DNA of 64,000 bases from Icerya purchasi (taxonomy: Eukaryota; Arthropoda; Insecta; Hemiptera; Monophlebidae): positions 156,401,774 through 156,465,773 of the forward strand of contig CM077115.1 in the NCBI GenBank assembly GCA_039619475.1, written 5' to 3'. The position numbers were made by a program, and so were the translations under genes. Below are positions 12,664 to 23,687 of the stretch, piece by piece (the stretch's first letter is position 1; each line of letters starts with the position of its first letter). Under the pieces are notes generated by a model that did no database searches, had not been told where the DNA came from, and was given only the letters and a program-made list of their open reading frames with translations.

Positions 12664-13010
12664 ACTTTCTGTTTTAATTATTTACATAAATATTTGTTAT
12701 ATTAAATAATTTAATCAATCAATTAAAAAAAAACAAATTTAATTGCTGGCTATTATGTTTTAATTATTTACATAAATATTTGTTATATTAAATAATTTAA
12801 TCAATCAATTAAAAAAAAAACAAATTTAATTGTTGGCTATTACTTTTTGCTTTAATTATTTACATAAATATTTGTTATATTAAATAATTTAATCAATCAA
12901 TTAAAAAGAACAAATTTAATTGTTGGCTATTACTTTTTGCTTTAATTATTTACATAAATATTTGTTATATTAAATAATTTAATCGATCAATTAAAAAGAA
13001 CAAATTTGAC
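12664..13010 (+). repeat. Tandem repeat, about 4 units of 86-92 bp, inside the Helitron
   Basis: Each unit contains TTTAATTATTTACATAAATA and later AATTTAATCAATCAATTAAA; unit starts fall near 12672, 12758, 12850 and 12940. Units are nearly identical apart from the length of an A run and the ACTTTTTGC spacer. Internal minisatellites are common in non-autonomous Helitrons. Confidence 0.9.
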
Positions 13011-13139
13011 AATTTTATTATTTTTTGAGCACCAACTACTTTTCGTGGCGACTTTTGTGTATCGTGCGATGTTAATCGAAATGCAACCATGTTTATCGCT
13101 GGCGCATGGCGTTATTATCGATGAATGATCAAATAAATT

Positions 13140-13495
13140 GTGTTCGCTGTCGTTTACAAAAAAGTTCGTGTTATATGTATGTATGAATGTAGAATTAATA
13201 TGTGTGTTGATGATGCAATAGTTCCCCATTATGTAAAATACATAGATAGGGATGGTGCATGTTTGTTTTCGTCTCTATCTTATTTATTATATAATAATGA
13301 ATTATTAGGAGCAGAAGAAAATGTATTTTGTACAATATGTTTGTAAAAACTGGAAGAGATTTATGCAATATACTGTTGGACTTAATGGGAAACATATAAA
13401 AATAAAATACAAGTATTTAACTCATATGTCAAATATTCGAACTTTTAGACCAAAACCGCCGTATAAATTTTTTAAATTAACCGTTTAACTTTTTT
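13140..13495 (+). pseudogene. OTU-type cysteine protease fragment within the Helitron
   Basis: The frame at 13140-13346 reads ...PHYVKYIDRDGACLFSSLSY LLYN..., matching the OTU block DGxCLFxxLS with the candidate catalytic Asp and Cys in DGACLF. A frameshift near 13320 leads to VQYVCKNWKRFMQYT, the next OTU block (IVxYVCxNWxxF). The C-terminal catalytic His region is not seen, so the domain is broken and truncated. Some animal Helitrons encode OTU domains in or beside Rep/helicase, so this is probably a relic of an autonomous parent rather than a captured host gene. Confidence in the family is moderate because only about 60 residues are readable. Confidence 0.6.
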
Positions 13496-13914
13496 TTTAA
13501 TAATTTGCTACTTGAAATATTAAAATCTTTACTCAACACTGTTATTTTGACTTTATGATAATAAATTAATTATAATAAAACGCTCGAGACAGAGTGGTTG
13601 AAAGATATGAGTGAAGATGTTCTCTTAAACATGTAATTATGGGAGATCATCGCGTGAATAACTCGGCTTATTCAAAACGATGGCTGTGTGTGTTGTTTAG
13701 TTGAGCAAAACTTTTTGTTAGATTACGACGGACAGGTTATAGAAAAATCGACAATCTTCAGCTAAACGTGAAACATGAAGACTATTTTTGGTTAGACGGT
13801 GATAAACATCTTTCACCCAAAAGAGAGAAAAAGAATCTTTACGCAAATACAATTCCAGATTAAAGAAAAGTTTTTTAATGAATTTCCAAGTACAGATTTA
13901 AACGGGCATTAATA

Positions 13915-13942
13915 CACGGGCGAAGCCGTGGGGCACAGCTAG
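13915..13942 (+). promoter_or_regulatory. Helitron 3' terminator hairpin and CTAG end
   Basis: Five-base stem CACGG/CCGTG with loop GCGAAG, followed 12 nt later by the CTAG terminus, the standard Helitron transposition terminator arrangement. Confidence 0.8.
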
Positions 13943-16014
13943 TATATATACATATATATATATACATGTATAAAACACGGCTCTATCTGCCACTACAAGA
14001 TATATATGTATATAACGTTTTGAGCCAGAAAATGTAATGGAGGTCCGGCTAAGAATGGCGTTGTCACGAATATATGTATATCTTTGTGTTATACGTGAAC
14101 ATATTGATATGGATTCGGTATTTACAGCACTATATCTCGCGATGATGTTGAGCTAGAAATTATTCTTCGATTAAAATCCATTTTCGATCTGTCGGCATAA
14201 TCGCATTTGTCGTCAAAGAGTGCGGCCCGTGCCGATTAGACGGCAAAAAGCGATAATTCCGACTTTCTGTTGAATTTCCGACACGTGCAGTGTTGCGAAC
14301 CGTGCAGGTGTCTTGATGTGCCTAGTCTGTGGCAGTAGCGTATGGCCTACGAGAAGGTGCATAAAAGTCGATGTGTGCGATTGTATTCGATCCTTTGTAT
14401 AGTTTTTTTTATTAATTACTTTTCAATCTTGTCGGTTCGTTTTGAAATTCGTTAGCGCAGATTTAGCGACCGTGATGGCCGAGTACGTATGAAATGTTGT
14501 TCTAATCCACGCTGGCTCGCGTGACGTTGCGTCCTATATAGACAGTGATCATGTTATGCTGTATCGTCGATTTGAGTCATTTTACTTGTTGTTTTTGTGT
14601 TTTGTCGTAGAACGTATAACGCACGTGGGAGTCTCGCGTCCGCGGAGGAAAATTTTGTTTTCACGTGTGCTTATATAAGAGAAAAGCTTAATGCTCACCG
14701 CACTTTGGTATAAAGTTTCTTCTTAGGTCACCCAAAAAAAATTCAGCGACTCCAGATTTTCCGAGTCTTCCCGGGTTAGGGTATCGAAAGGAAAGAGAAG
14801 CTTGGCAAAATAGTCAAGCAGGAAGTTAGTAGTACGTCTGCGTGAGGTAAACTGCCGATTCGGGAGATGAATTGAGTGACATCCAGAGCAGAAATCGCAA
14901 CGAAAGAGATTCTGTTTCATTGGCTCCTAGAATAGGTATTGCGAAATCAAAGAATTTCTATAGAACGGGTACCGGGAAAGTGTTCAATCCCCTTTCAATA
15001 TACACAGGTAATATCAGCGATAACAAATGAAATGATACGATTTAGTCACCCCTAATGGATATATATTTGACGTATAAACATAAATAACTCAAGCGCGCAT
15101 TAGCAAATTAAATATGAATACAATTTATGCGGACGCAGCTATTTATGGGAAATTATGTCTAAAGGAGTTTTAAAAGTTTTATCTATTGGCGCCATAATCG
15201 CGAACACGTAAAAAATTCTTCGTTCGATTGCAACCGGGAGAACTCATTTCGGAAATAATTTTTTTTTATCTTTTGAAATTCTATACATTAAGCGTAATGC
15301 TTAAAACGTAAAAAGAAAAAAAAAAATTACAGATCACATTACCGAATTTCGATATTTAGAGACCACTGCTGGAAAAAGCTTCTTCCAAATTTTCGGTACT
15401 GGGAATGTAGTTGAAGCGCATTGTAAAAATTCCTTATCTATATTGGCGGTGACGGTTGCATAAGTGGGGGAAATGATGTTATCAAATTCCGACGGGCTTT
15501 CTAATGTAACAATTTTACAGCAGTTGTTGAAAAAAATTTGCAAATGATGAAAAAAGGCAATTAAAAAAAAGCTCGGAAAAAAGTGAATCTTAAATCGTTA
15601 ATCCTAGCCAAAGATGGCGTTTCAAGTGATATTAAATTACGATCTGAATATTGAACATTATTCAAAATTTCAACTAGCGACGCAGCGGTAGAACTTTATA
15701 AAGGTATATAAATGCAGTTTCGCGGGAAGGACTAAGAAAAGAAAATATCCTTTTCGGAGATTAGCGAGTATATTTATTCAACTGTGATTATTTAAAATTT
15801 TTAGGTCAATTTCTATATTGTTTAATTAATATTGTTCGAATTATAAAAAAAAGCTTCGCGTAAATATTCTCTTGTTTTTATTAAAAATTAATTTCGATTT
15901 TTTCAAAAAAAATTATTATTCTTTGCCCGTCTGAGTTCTCTTTCTATGAAACGTTTACAAAAAAAAAAAAAAAAAAAAAAGGAGAGTAGACTTAGCCAAT
16001 TCGCGAAGAAATTC
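13943..16014. other. No gene recognised; somewhat more GC-rich stretch 14220-14660
   Basis: TA-rich tract after the Helitron, then a CpG-containing stretch at 14220-14660 without a long open frame; it could be a regulatory segment or an untranslated exon, but nothing proves this. Minus-strand frames at 14723-14920 and 15334-15543 show no known motif. Confidence 0.4.
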
Positions 16015-16475
16015 TCAAATCCGGATTTATCCAACCTAATCTACCGTCTGATCGTTCTTCAATTCTCTCCCCCCCCCCGGTATGTGGCGCTTAACTCTCT
16101 ATGCAATCTATCGTCCGCGCTTTGAACACAGTTTATTTTCTGCATCTCTTTTTCGCTTCTCTTTAGCCCTCTCTTCTCTCTACCCCCTTTATCATTCCTT
16201 TCGCAACTTTATACGTTACGCTAATCACACTTTATTTAAGTGCACCTGTATCGCTTCCAAACGTTTCTCTTTCTACTCTTCGCTTCCATTAATCGGTCTT
16301 TCACTTTTGTTCTTTCTTTGCCATCTCGTGATCATTCCAGCACTTGATTTCTATATACTGTATATCTGATCGTGTAGACACATATGATTTTCTTCCTTTT
16401 CCCTCTTCTTGGAGCAATGTCTAATTTGACGTACCTAATAGAAGAAAAAAACAGTAAAAAAAAAAGAAAAGAAAA
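16015..16475 (+). mobile_element. LINE-B 3' fragment, copy 3
   Basis: The frame from 16082 contains IYRPRFEHSLFSASLFRFSL, the counterpart of ICRLRFGHSLLPSSLFRLSL in copy 2, then a 3' end TTCTTGGAGCAATGTCTAAT shared with copies 7 and 9. Short A-rich end near 16440-16475. Confidence 0.6.
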
Positions 16476-18508
16476 GAAAAGAAATTTTATATTTAAGTTT
16501 CCAGAAATGGTGAAATTTTACGATATCCGGAAAAGATTTTTTCAGATTTTAATACTGTTCCTTTTAGAAATTCGATTAATGTGATAAATCTCGGGCGGAA
16601 AAAGCGAAAGAAAAATAAAGAATTTCTTCAGACGTATACGCGCAATTCAACTGGAAATATCGAGCAACGTCTGTATTAAAATATTGGAGTCCTAGATGAT
16701 ATTTTTAAACTTTTAGATTAGACTTTGTTCACTCGAACGTAATAATCGAAGATTACAGTGTTTTTGTATTTGTTTCGAATATAGATTCGGTGTTAAGCGT
16801 CATATTAAAAACTCTAGTTTGTAGTAATATGAGACAAAAGTTACGGTTATTAGTAATCTTACAGATTTGAGCAATCGAAATTGCTAACACCGAAAACGAA
16901 TATGCGTACAAAAAAGTTTAACGTGTGATTATATTTTCTGTCTTACACGAAACTGAAACGGAAAAAGAAATGAAGAAAACAAAGAAGAAAGTTTTTCTAG
17001 TGTTAAAAGTGAAAATTCGTAATTGGAAAGCGCCCATGTCACGTTATTTTGTGCTTGTCCCGCATTAATTATGCTAATTACTGTTATCGTATGTCTGTTG
17101 ACATACTTTGGCAGCGGGATCGTGGTGTTCTGATAAGAAAAAATATCGTTTCGAAATATTCCCAGCAACTAATTACGACGTGGTTTATTCCGAGAATGAA
17201 GCGACACCGTTGATATAAACATGAACATTTTAAAGTTCGTGTGGCAATAATTAAAATACAAATGCAAAGCGAAATAACAGTGACATGATGTTCAAAATTC
17301 AGTAGCAGGTTCAGCGTGATGCGCTAACATCATCATTGGCGTAAGAGAGAAAAATGAATTCATCAACCGGCTTAATTTTTTTGTTCGATATACTGCAACG
17401 GGATTTGATAGGTAGTAGTTGGTAATGTGCAAAAAAGCAAAAAACAATTCCCCTCCTCCGCATAGTGGAAGAATTGTTTTTAACAATATGACTTTTTTTC
17501 TTACTTATTAATGAAAAATTAGAGAAATAATTGTAAAAAATCAACTATTTAAAATTCGATTACGAACAAATCTCGCGCACTAATAGAATTACGTTAAAAA
17601 AAAAGGGGGGGGGGGAGGGGGAAATGCGACAAAGCGGACGGAAAGAAGATTGTTGAAAAGTCAAAGAAGAAAACAACACGTGATAAGTTTAAGTTACTTT
17701 CTAAATCAAACAGCTCTTCATTAAGCCGCTACTACTTTTATCGAGTCCCCGTGTAGTGGATATTTAAAATTTGGAGCGAGGTAAAATTAGACTATTCTTC
17801 TCTCAACAACTGTTTGAATTTATTCCATAGCGATTATTCGAGATTATCAAATCTATCGATAGGAATTCGGATAGTAACGAATCGGAGCTGGTAGAAAAAT
17901 TTTAATAATACTGTCGAAGCCGCTTATAGGAGAGACACATCGGGCGGAAATCATTTGTCTCTTCTTATAACCGGCTGTGTTTCACACTAAAGCGAATTTT
18001 TTTGAAATCTCTTATTCAGGTGCTAAAATATGTACAATTCAATTAATATAACATTATTAATGTGCAATATTGATTATATGGAAATTACAGTAGGCATGCA
18101 TACGGTGTAAAAATATCTCACCCGTTTTGCATGGAAAAATTGTTCGTCTATTGTAAAAAAATGTACTATAGTTGTGTATGATGTAAGTTTTTCATCTGCT
18201 GTCTTTGAATAAAATCGGCACATTCTGCTGCGTAAAGCACCGTCCAAACTTTTCAACACATTTTTTCGCCTCTAGGAGACACACGGGGTGGTAAGGGAAT
18301 GTCATCCGTGTCATTATCACTTGCTGATTTTTGGACTCGATTCTTCTTCGTGATTTCTTCCATAATTCCGCTACCCAAATTCTCATTACTTTCTACTATT
18401 AAATTTTATAATTAGGCTCCTTGGAAAATGAGCAAAGCAATTCTGAGTTGTCGCAAAAGTGACTTTTCTCCAGCCTTATCAGCGACAAATTAAAAAAAAA
18501 AAAGCAAA
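16476..18508. other. No gene recognised
   Basis: AT-rich DNA; a G-rich run at 17602-17620; minus-strand short frames at 17311-17544 and 18074-18386 without family motifs. Confidence 0.5.
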
Positions 18509-18510
18509 TA

Positions 18511-19046
18511 TAGTAGACGCTCGGTTGTCCGACACTATTGGGGAATTGAATGTGTCGGATAACTGAAAAAGTCGAATAATACGGAGTTTTTTCAATTTTG
18601 TTTTTGTTTTTTAATTTTATTACATATTTATAAAGAGAACAATTACAGTTAAGAAAAAAATTTCAGCATAAAAATTATTTTTTTAAAAAGGTATTCATCG
18701 ACAATTGTTTCACCTTACTTATTCGTTGTTGGGCTGCATAATCTCGCCATTTTCGGAAAATTAACGCTGTCAACGCTGCGAAATAGATTTCAGTCGACAG
18801 TTTTAAGTTGTCCAGAAAGTAAATGGCTAATCGTGGGAAATTTTTATGTCTCTCGGAGTGTGTTGTAGTCGTGTTACATTATCATCGGAATGCATAGTTG
18901 ATGCTAAAAAAAAATCGAGGGAAAATCAAAACTATCACATATTAAATGTGTGTTGTGCATGATTATTCGCTTCCCTGAGAGATTTTTTAGTGTTGGATAA
19001 TACAGAGTGTCGGATAACCGAGTGTCGAATAACCGAGCGTCTACTG
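18511..19046. mobile_element. Non-autonomous pogo/Tigger-like element
   Basis: The termini are TAGTAGACGCTCGGTTGTCC (left) and, reverse-complemented, CAGTAGACGCTCGGTTATTC (right), each flanked by TA (18509-18510; 19047-19048). The CAGTAGAC-CTCGGTTATCC end type is known from Tigger/pogo transposons. Length 536 bp. The interior has no readable transposase; GTGTCGGATAAC-type subterminal motifs recur near both ends. Confidence 0.75.
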
Positions 19047-19959
19047 TAAATAAATAAATAAATTAATAAATAAATAAATTAATAAACACGTGCGAATCTG
19101 TTCACTATTATATAGCTGATCTACTTCGGCTCTCGTAACCGATGCGAACTAGAATAACCTTTATTATTTTATCGGTTTGTTTATGTTTTCTCCTGTTTGT
19201 TTCTATTAAAAAGGCTGTCTCTTCTATCCGGCGTATCTTATGAGCGGCTTTGGCTGTTTAAAAATATGACCTCATATGTTCGCAACGAATAAACGCGGAC
19301 GGAGTTTAAAAGACATTCAAAATCACGCTTCTTATTTAACATTTAACTCGGAGTCACAAGATTTCTCTGCACCACTAACGATAGTCAAATAATAATAACG
19401 AATGCGATAAATAATAATACGCAGTTTAACTTACAATTAGCTTATTCCAGAGCTGCCTGCTTTCCACCAATTCATCCGCGTGAACTTTGACTTTGCTCCG
19501 ACAAACGCCGCAACATGTCAATTTCAGATTCTGTACTTATCAATTAAAAATTAAAAAAAAAAAAACGTTTTCGTAGTTGGTGGTCCTCTTATTGTCCTAG
19601 TGAAGATGAAATCCCGGAATTTCATAATCTTCAATAATCGTTACGTAATAAATTCGAGTACTCGTTAGGAGAAGATGAATTTAATTTCTTCAAAACCGAG
19701 ATGAGCTGCGTAATTTACATTAAAATCGATTTTTTTTTTTTTTCTATTCGCCTGTTAAATCGGAAATTTTGAAACAACCAGTATAACTTTTTCATACGCA
19801 TAGGAAACGGTAATAATTATACCGTTCGAGACCATTGCATGTCTACATATTTCCCGTGCTGTGACGACATATACTGCTACATGCACAGTTCTCCATACAG
19901 TATGGAGCTGGAATAATAATGTACACTTTTGTAAATATAAAATCGTTAATTCGTGTCTT

Positions 19960-20405
19960 TGTGGAAATGAAAAATTTGTTTACAAGATCAAGATTAACTA
20001 CGAACGAGTATTATTATACGGATGTGAGTGTTCTAGATCCTGGCACAGAAAAGAAGATTCAGGCGTTTGAAATATATTTGTATATATATAGGAGAATGTG
20101 ACGAATACCGTGGATGATAAAAAAAGTGAAGAACGAAGAGGTGCTACACATAAGATGAAAAAGAATGCCGAACTTTTATCAACTATTAAACGAAGGAATT
20201 TGGACACGTGATGCGTGGAGATCAGTACGAATTATTACAGATTATTGTTGTAGAAGGAAGAATTGATGGAAAAAGATCGGTAGGAAGACCATATACAATT
20301 CATGGATAAAAGACTCGCGAAGATGGCTTGAAAGAAGGACGGTGGATCTATTTCGAGCGGCCATATAATTGAGAAGCGTATACAAGAAGAAGAAGAAGAA
20401 GAAGA
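19960..20405 (+). mobile_element. RTE-like non-LTR retrotransposon 3' fragment
   Basis: + strand: DTEKKIQAFE-type sequence (GTEKKIQAFEIYLYIYRRM, 20043-20100), then RRMWRIPWMIKKVKNEEVL, then EGIWT...GDQYE and KRSVGRPYTIHG/DSRRWLERRT (20265-20340), the familiar LINE tail ...EGKIxGKRSxGRRxxSW. It ends in (AGA)n at 20388-20405. Frameshifted and truncated. Confidence 0.65.
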
Positions 20406-20599
20406 ATTGTTTTGGCCCGTATTTACAATATTAATCGGAGTTTGTTGATGGATTTAACTGAGATTTATAACAAACGCGAATTTAGATAAAATTTTATGTA
20501 TAGTTTGCGTAAAAAATAAATATTATCTCTATATCAATATGAAAAATTTACAAAAGAAAAAAAAAAAAAAACTTTCTATTTTTTTTTTTCTTTTTAATA

Positions 20600-21835
20600 A
20601 TTTGTGGGTCCCACAAGACACTAGCTCGTCTGTGGGTTCCCAACACAATTAAATCATTTATTTGTACAGCATTAACTTAACTTAAGTACTACTTTCTATT
20701 ACAGCATAAAAAGTGTTACATATTACTATACCATAAAATATCCGTACTCTCATTATTTATCTCATTTATATTACAATTATATACCATCATCTGGAATAAT
20801 AATATTTCCTATTACAATAAACTTATACATGATAACACTTATATATATTACAATAATACAATATATAACTTTTATACAACTACCACTCTCTCATTAGCAG
20901 CTTAAAACTGGAAATAATAATAAGTCTCATTAGCAGCTTTGTTATAATTGATTATATTACTAGTATTACGATACTTTTTCTTTTTTTTTTTCTTAATTAT
21001 TTCTATTGCTCTTTACACACCTTGCTATCAACCAAGTTTTAACCCCTTGTTTTTCCATCTCTCCAGATTTTTTTCATTTCGAATTTCCTTTGTGGTATCT
21101 TCCCCATTAATAAAATTTAATTAATACCTCTTCCTATCCACATTGTGTCTATTTTACTGTTAATCCCCCCCTAGATAGGTACATGGTAAGAATTAATCGC
21201 AATTTCTAGTGTCCCGTACGTTCTTGTTCTAGTTGCTAACTGCCTATCTTCGAGTTTAGCACACTGAATAATTTGCTGTAATAATATAAAGCATTTTTGG
21301 TGACATTTCGTTATTTTTGTTCCACCACGTGTGATGTTAGCTAATGCGTTTTTCTCTCGTTGTGTAAGACCAGTTTTAAACGGTTTTTTTTTTTGCAATT
21401 TGTTGATTTTCCTCATTTCTGTAATTTTCGCCTCACCCCAAATTCCGATTCCGTATTTAATTTCGGGGCATTATTACAGCTTCGAAATATTAAGCTTTTA
21501 TATGTCATACCTTGTTCTAACTTATATAGTGCAAGAATATAATAGTTTACCTGACTTTCCCTGTAATATTGTCAATATGGTTTATCCGTCGGTTAGACCT
21601 TTATCTAATGTTATTCCAAGATATTTAAATTCATTCGCATTTTCTAACTTTTCACAACCACATATTTCCTTTCTTTGTAAACACTTTGTATAGTATCGTG
21701 TAAAATTAATTTGGGGACGAACGTTCTAAACCAGCCTGGCGTTCTTATATGCATCACCTTAGGTTTTTTTAGCATTAATTAATAGTTTTTTGTCATGCGC
21801 CCATTTGCATACATAACAATGCAATTAGCGAATTA
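20600..21835 (-). mobile_element. Decayed LINE-D reverse transcriptase fragment
   Basis: Minus strand: NAKKTKVMHIRTPGWFRTF (near 21770, the NxxKTKxM block), FKYLGIT LDKG (near 21600), GIGIWGEAKITEMRKINKLQ and KKKPFKTGLTQREKNAL (21416-21340). Broken by stops. 20600-21170 is likely its 3' non-coding end or unrelated AT-rich DNA. Confidence 0.5.
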
Positions 21836-21929
21836 TGTAGAATCGTCGAGAAAAAAAATTGAAGAATTTTATTATTTACTGCGATAATTAATAATTATTA
21901 TTTAAACAATTCAAAGTAACAAATTGTTC

Positions 21930-22560
21930 TCAAGTTCTTCTACATCATCTGGTACATAAAACCGATAGTTGATTGGAACGAAATTGGCTAATAATTTTCG
22001 CAAACTAAAAGTTTGTACAACACTATTCGGTAATACGCGCGTTATTTAAATTGATTTTAATAATTGTAAATCCGAAACCTTATGCATAGAAAAAGGCCAA
22101 ACGTTGTAGATAATATGCAAAATGCAGCCTTCGTGTTTTCGAATTAGTCGCAGTCTATTTTGAAGCAGAGCAGGACCGAACTGGATAAAAATATTTATAG
22201 GTCGTATTGCGGAAATTAATACGTAAGAGTTATAATGAAATATTTTGGAGTATGAAATCGGCTCCTTCGATGCTTGTCTTTATACTTGCGCGTGATCAAC
22301 GTTTTTTTCTAAAAAATAACAATTTACGCTATATTGAAACTTCGTATATGTACAATTTAACCGGTCGGTATGATCTGCTTCAGCTATTCTCTTACCCATC
22401 AGACAGTAGTCTTAGGTTTTCGACGGATTAATATTAATTTTCCGCTTATTGATGTAATTCGGGGTCCGCGTTACATCGCAACCTTCTGTTGTCAGTAATG
22501 GTGGGACTGTGAAAGTGACACACGGTACATCGGCGTATAATGTTCACACGGCGTTCTAGA
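21930..22560 (-). mobile_element. Possible LINE remnant
   Basis: The minus strand shows VRTLYADVPCVTFTVPP (LYADD-like), NKRKININPSKT and LLQNRLRLIRKHEGCILHII in changing frames, in an order expected of a reverse transcriptase C-terminal half. Each match is weak alone. Confidence 0.35.
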
Positions 22561-22601
22561 AAAATTAGCAAAATTAAAAAAAAAAATGAAAGTTAGACCC
22601 A

Positions 22602-22624
22602 ACACACACACACACACACACACA
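22602..22624. repeat. (CA)n microsatellite
   Basis: Uninterrupted CA dinucleotides. Confidence 0.95.
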
Positions 22625-23084
22625 GTCCTGGTGCACTGTGGACAACAAGGCGCTCGTTAATTTAAGTAATCCTTAATCACAGGTGAATAACAGACATTGT
22701 GTTGAATTAAGCTTTTCATAAGGTAATTAAGGGTCTTTTAATGGATTCTTCCCCCCCCCCCCCCGCCTCTTTACCTATTTCTCTGCTACTCGATTATTTC
22801 GTGTAGGGCATGATTTATTTCTTAGGTAGCGTTGAGGAGTTATTTTCGTTCAAAAAGGAAATTATCGCATTTTATATAGTGTACATCCTGGCTGATACGG
22901 AAAAAAGTACCGAGGGAAAGTGGGAAAATAGAGCTGTACATATTTATCGGGATCAAAAATTCTGGAGTCAGTTATTCTTGCGATTTATTGACGGTGTAAA
23001 AATAAGAAAAATCACCCGAAAATAATATTGTTGTTATTAGAAAATTTTCTAAGCCTAATGAGAATTATATACTTTTTATCAATA

Positions 23085-23582
23085 ATCTTCTCCGTGTTTT
23101 TTGTGGGTTCTTAGCCATTCGGGCGATTTTGGTAATGAAACGGCGGATTTTTTGGTACTCGGGGCCTGTTGCTTACTTCGTTTCTTAAGAAAAATTCCAT
23201 CCTTAAATCTTTTTCCGCTATGTAAAAGTTTTCATCTTAGATTATGGTATCGGATATGTACGTGTTTCCTCTTTTTCTGAAAATTATTCATTTCATCTGT
23301 CTGTTCAACCTAGTTTTCCTGCCAGTCCCCGCGATTCTTTTGGTTTCCTTCGCTTCGTCGTTCTGTTATTGTCTCTATTATTCATTTACGTTCTTAAGTC
23401 ATATTTATTCTTCCTCCCGTTTTCCTTTTTTCCGTCGGTTTATTTTCTGTATTCTCCATTCATCTACTTTGTATTCCAGTTTTTGCTGAGATTTAATCTT
23501 CCTACTCCGTATTTTACCTGTCCCTCTTCACATTATTCCCGCTATATTGATTACTTCCCACTAACAACATTTGATATCGTAT
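23085..23582 (+). mobile_element. LINE-B 3' fragment, copy 4 (interrupted by LINE-A)
   Basis: Nucleotide similarity to copy 1 over TAGCCATTCGGGCGATTTTG onward and to its 3' end ACAACATTTGATATCGTATA. The remaining 3' part continues beyond LINE-A at 29382-29461 (AAAGATATAATTGATTACAT) and ends in its own poly(A) at about 29441-29461. Coding content is unreadable. Confidence 0.6.
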
Positions 23583-23591
23583 AAAGATATA

Positions 23592-23611
23592 ATTTTTTTT
23601 TTTTTTTTTTT
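23592..23611 (-). other. Poly(A) tail of LINE-A (T run on + strand)
   Basis: A long run of T on the + strand marks the 3' end of the minus-strand LINE and directly abuts the left copy of the 12-bp target duplication (23583-23594), the two sharing terminal T residues. Confidence 0.85.
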
Positions 23612-23641
23612 TATTAAAATTTTCAAACCGTGGTTAGACCC

Positions 23642-23676
23642 CGGGCCGTGTATAATATCTAGACTATTACGGCCCG
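23642..23676 (-). promoter_or_regulatory. 3' UTR hairpin of LINE-A
   Basis: Between the ORF2 stop and the poly(A), an 8-bp perfect stem forms from CGGGCCGT (23642-23649) and ACGGCCCG (23669-23676), with a possible inner AATA/TATT pairing. GC-rich pairing in an AT-rich setting suggests a structured RNA end; recognition by the reverse transcriptase is inference. Confidence 0.6.
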
Positions 23677-23687
23677 AGAGTCTCCGG

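Larger units (their letters stand above)
12542..13942 (+). mobile_element. Non-autonomous Helitron
   Basis: The 5' end begins TCTGTATATATAAAAATCCC, of the TC-plus-TA-rich type seen in insect Helitrons. The 3' end is CTAG (13939-13942), preceded by a short hairpin CACGG...CCGTG (13915-13919 with 13926-13930), 12 nt before the end. The insertion is between A (12541) and T (13943), with no target duplication. No Rep or helicase is present. It contains an approximately 90-bp tandem array and an OTU-like fragment. Confidence 0.85.

Noticed and set aside
12664..13010. CRISPR-like regular array
   Set aside because: The units are contiguous tandem repeats of about 90 bp without unique spacers, lie inside a Helitron, and the genome is eukaryotic.
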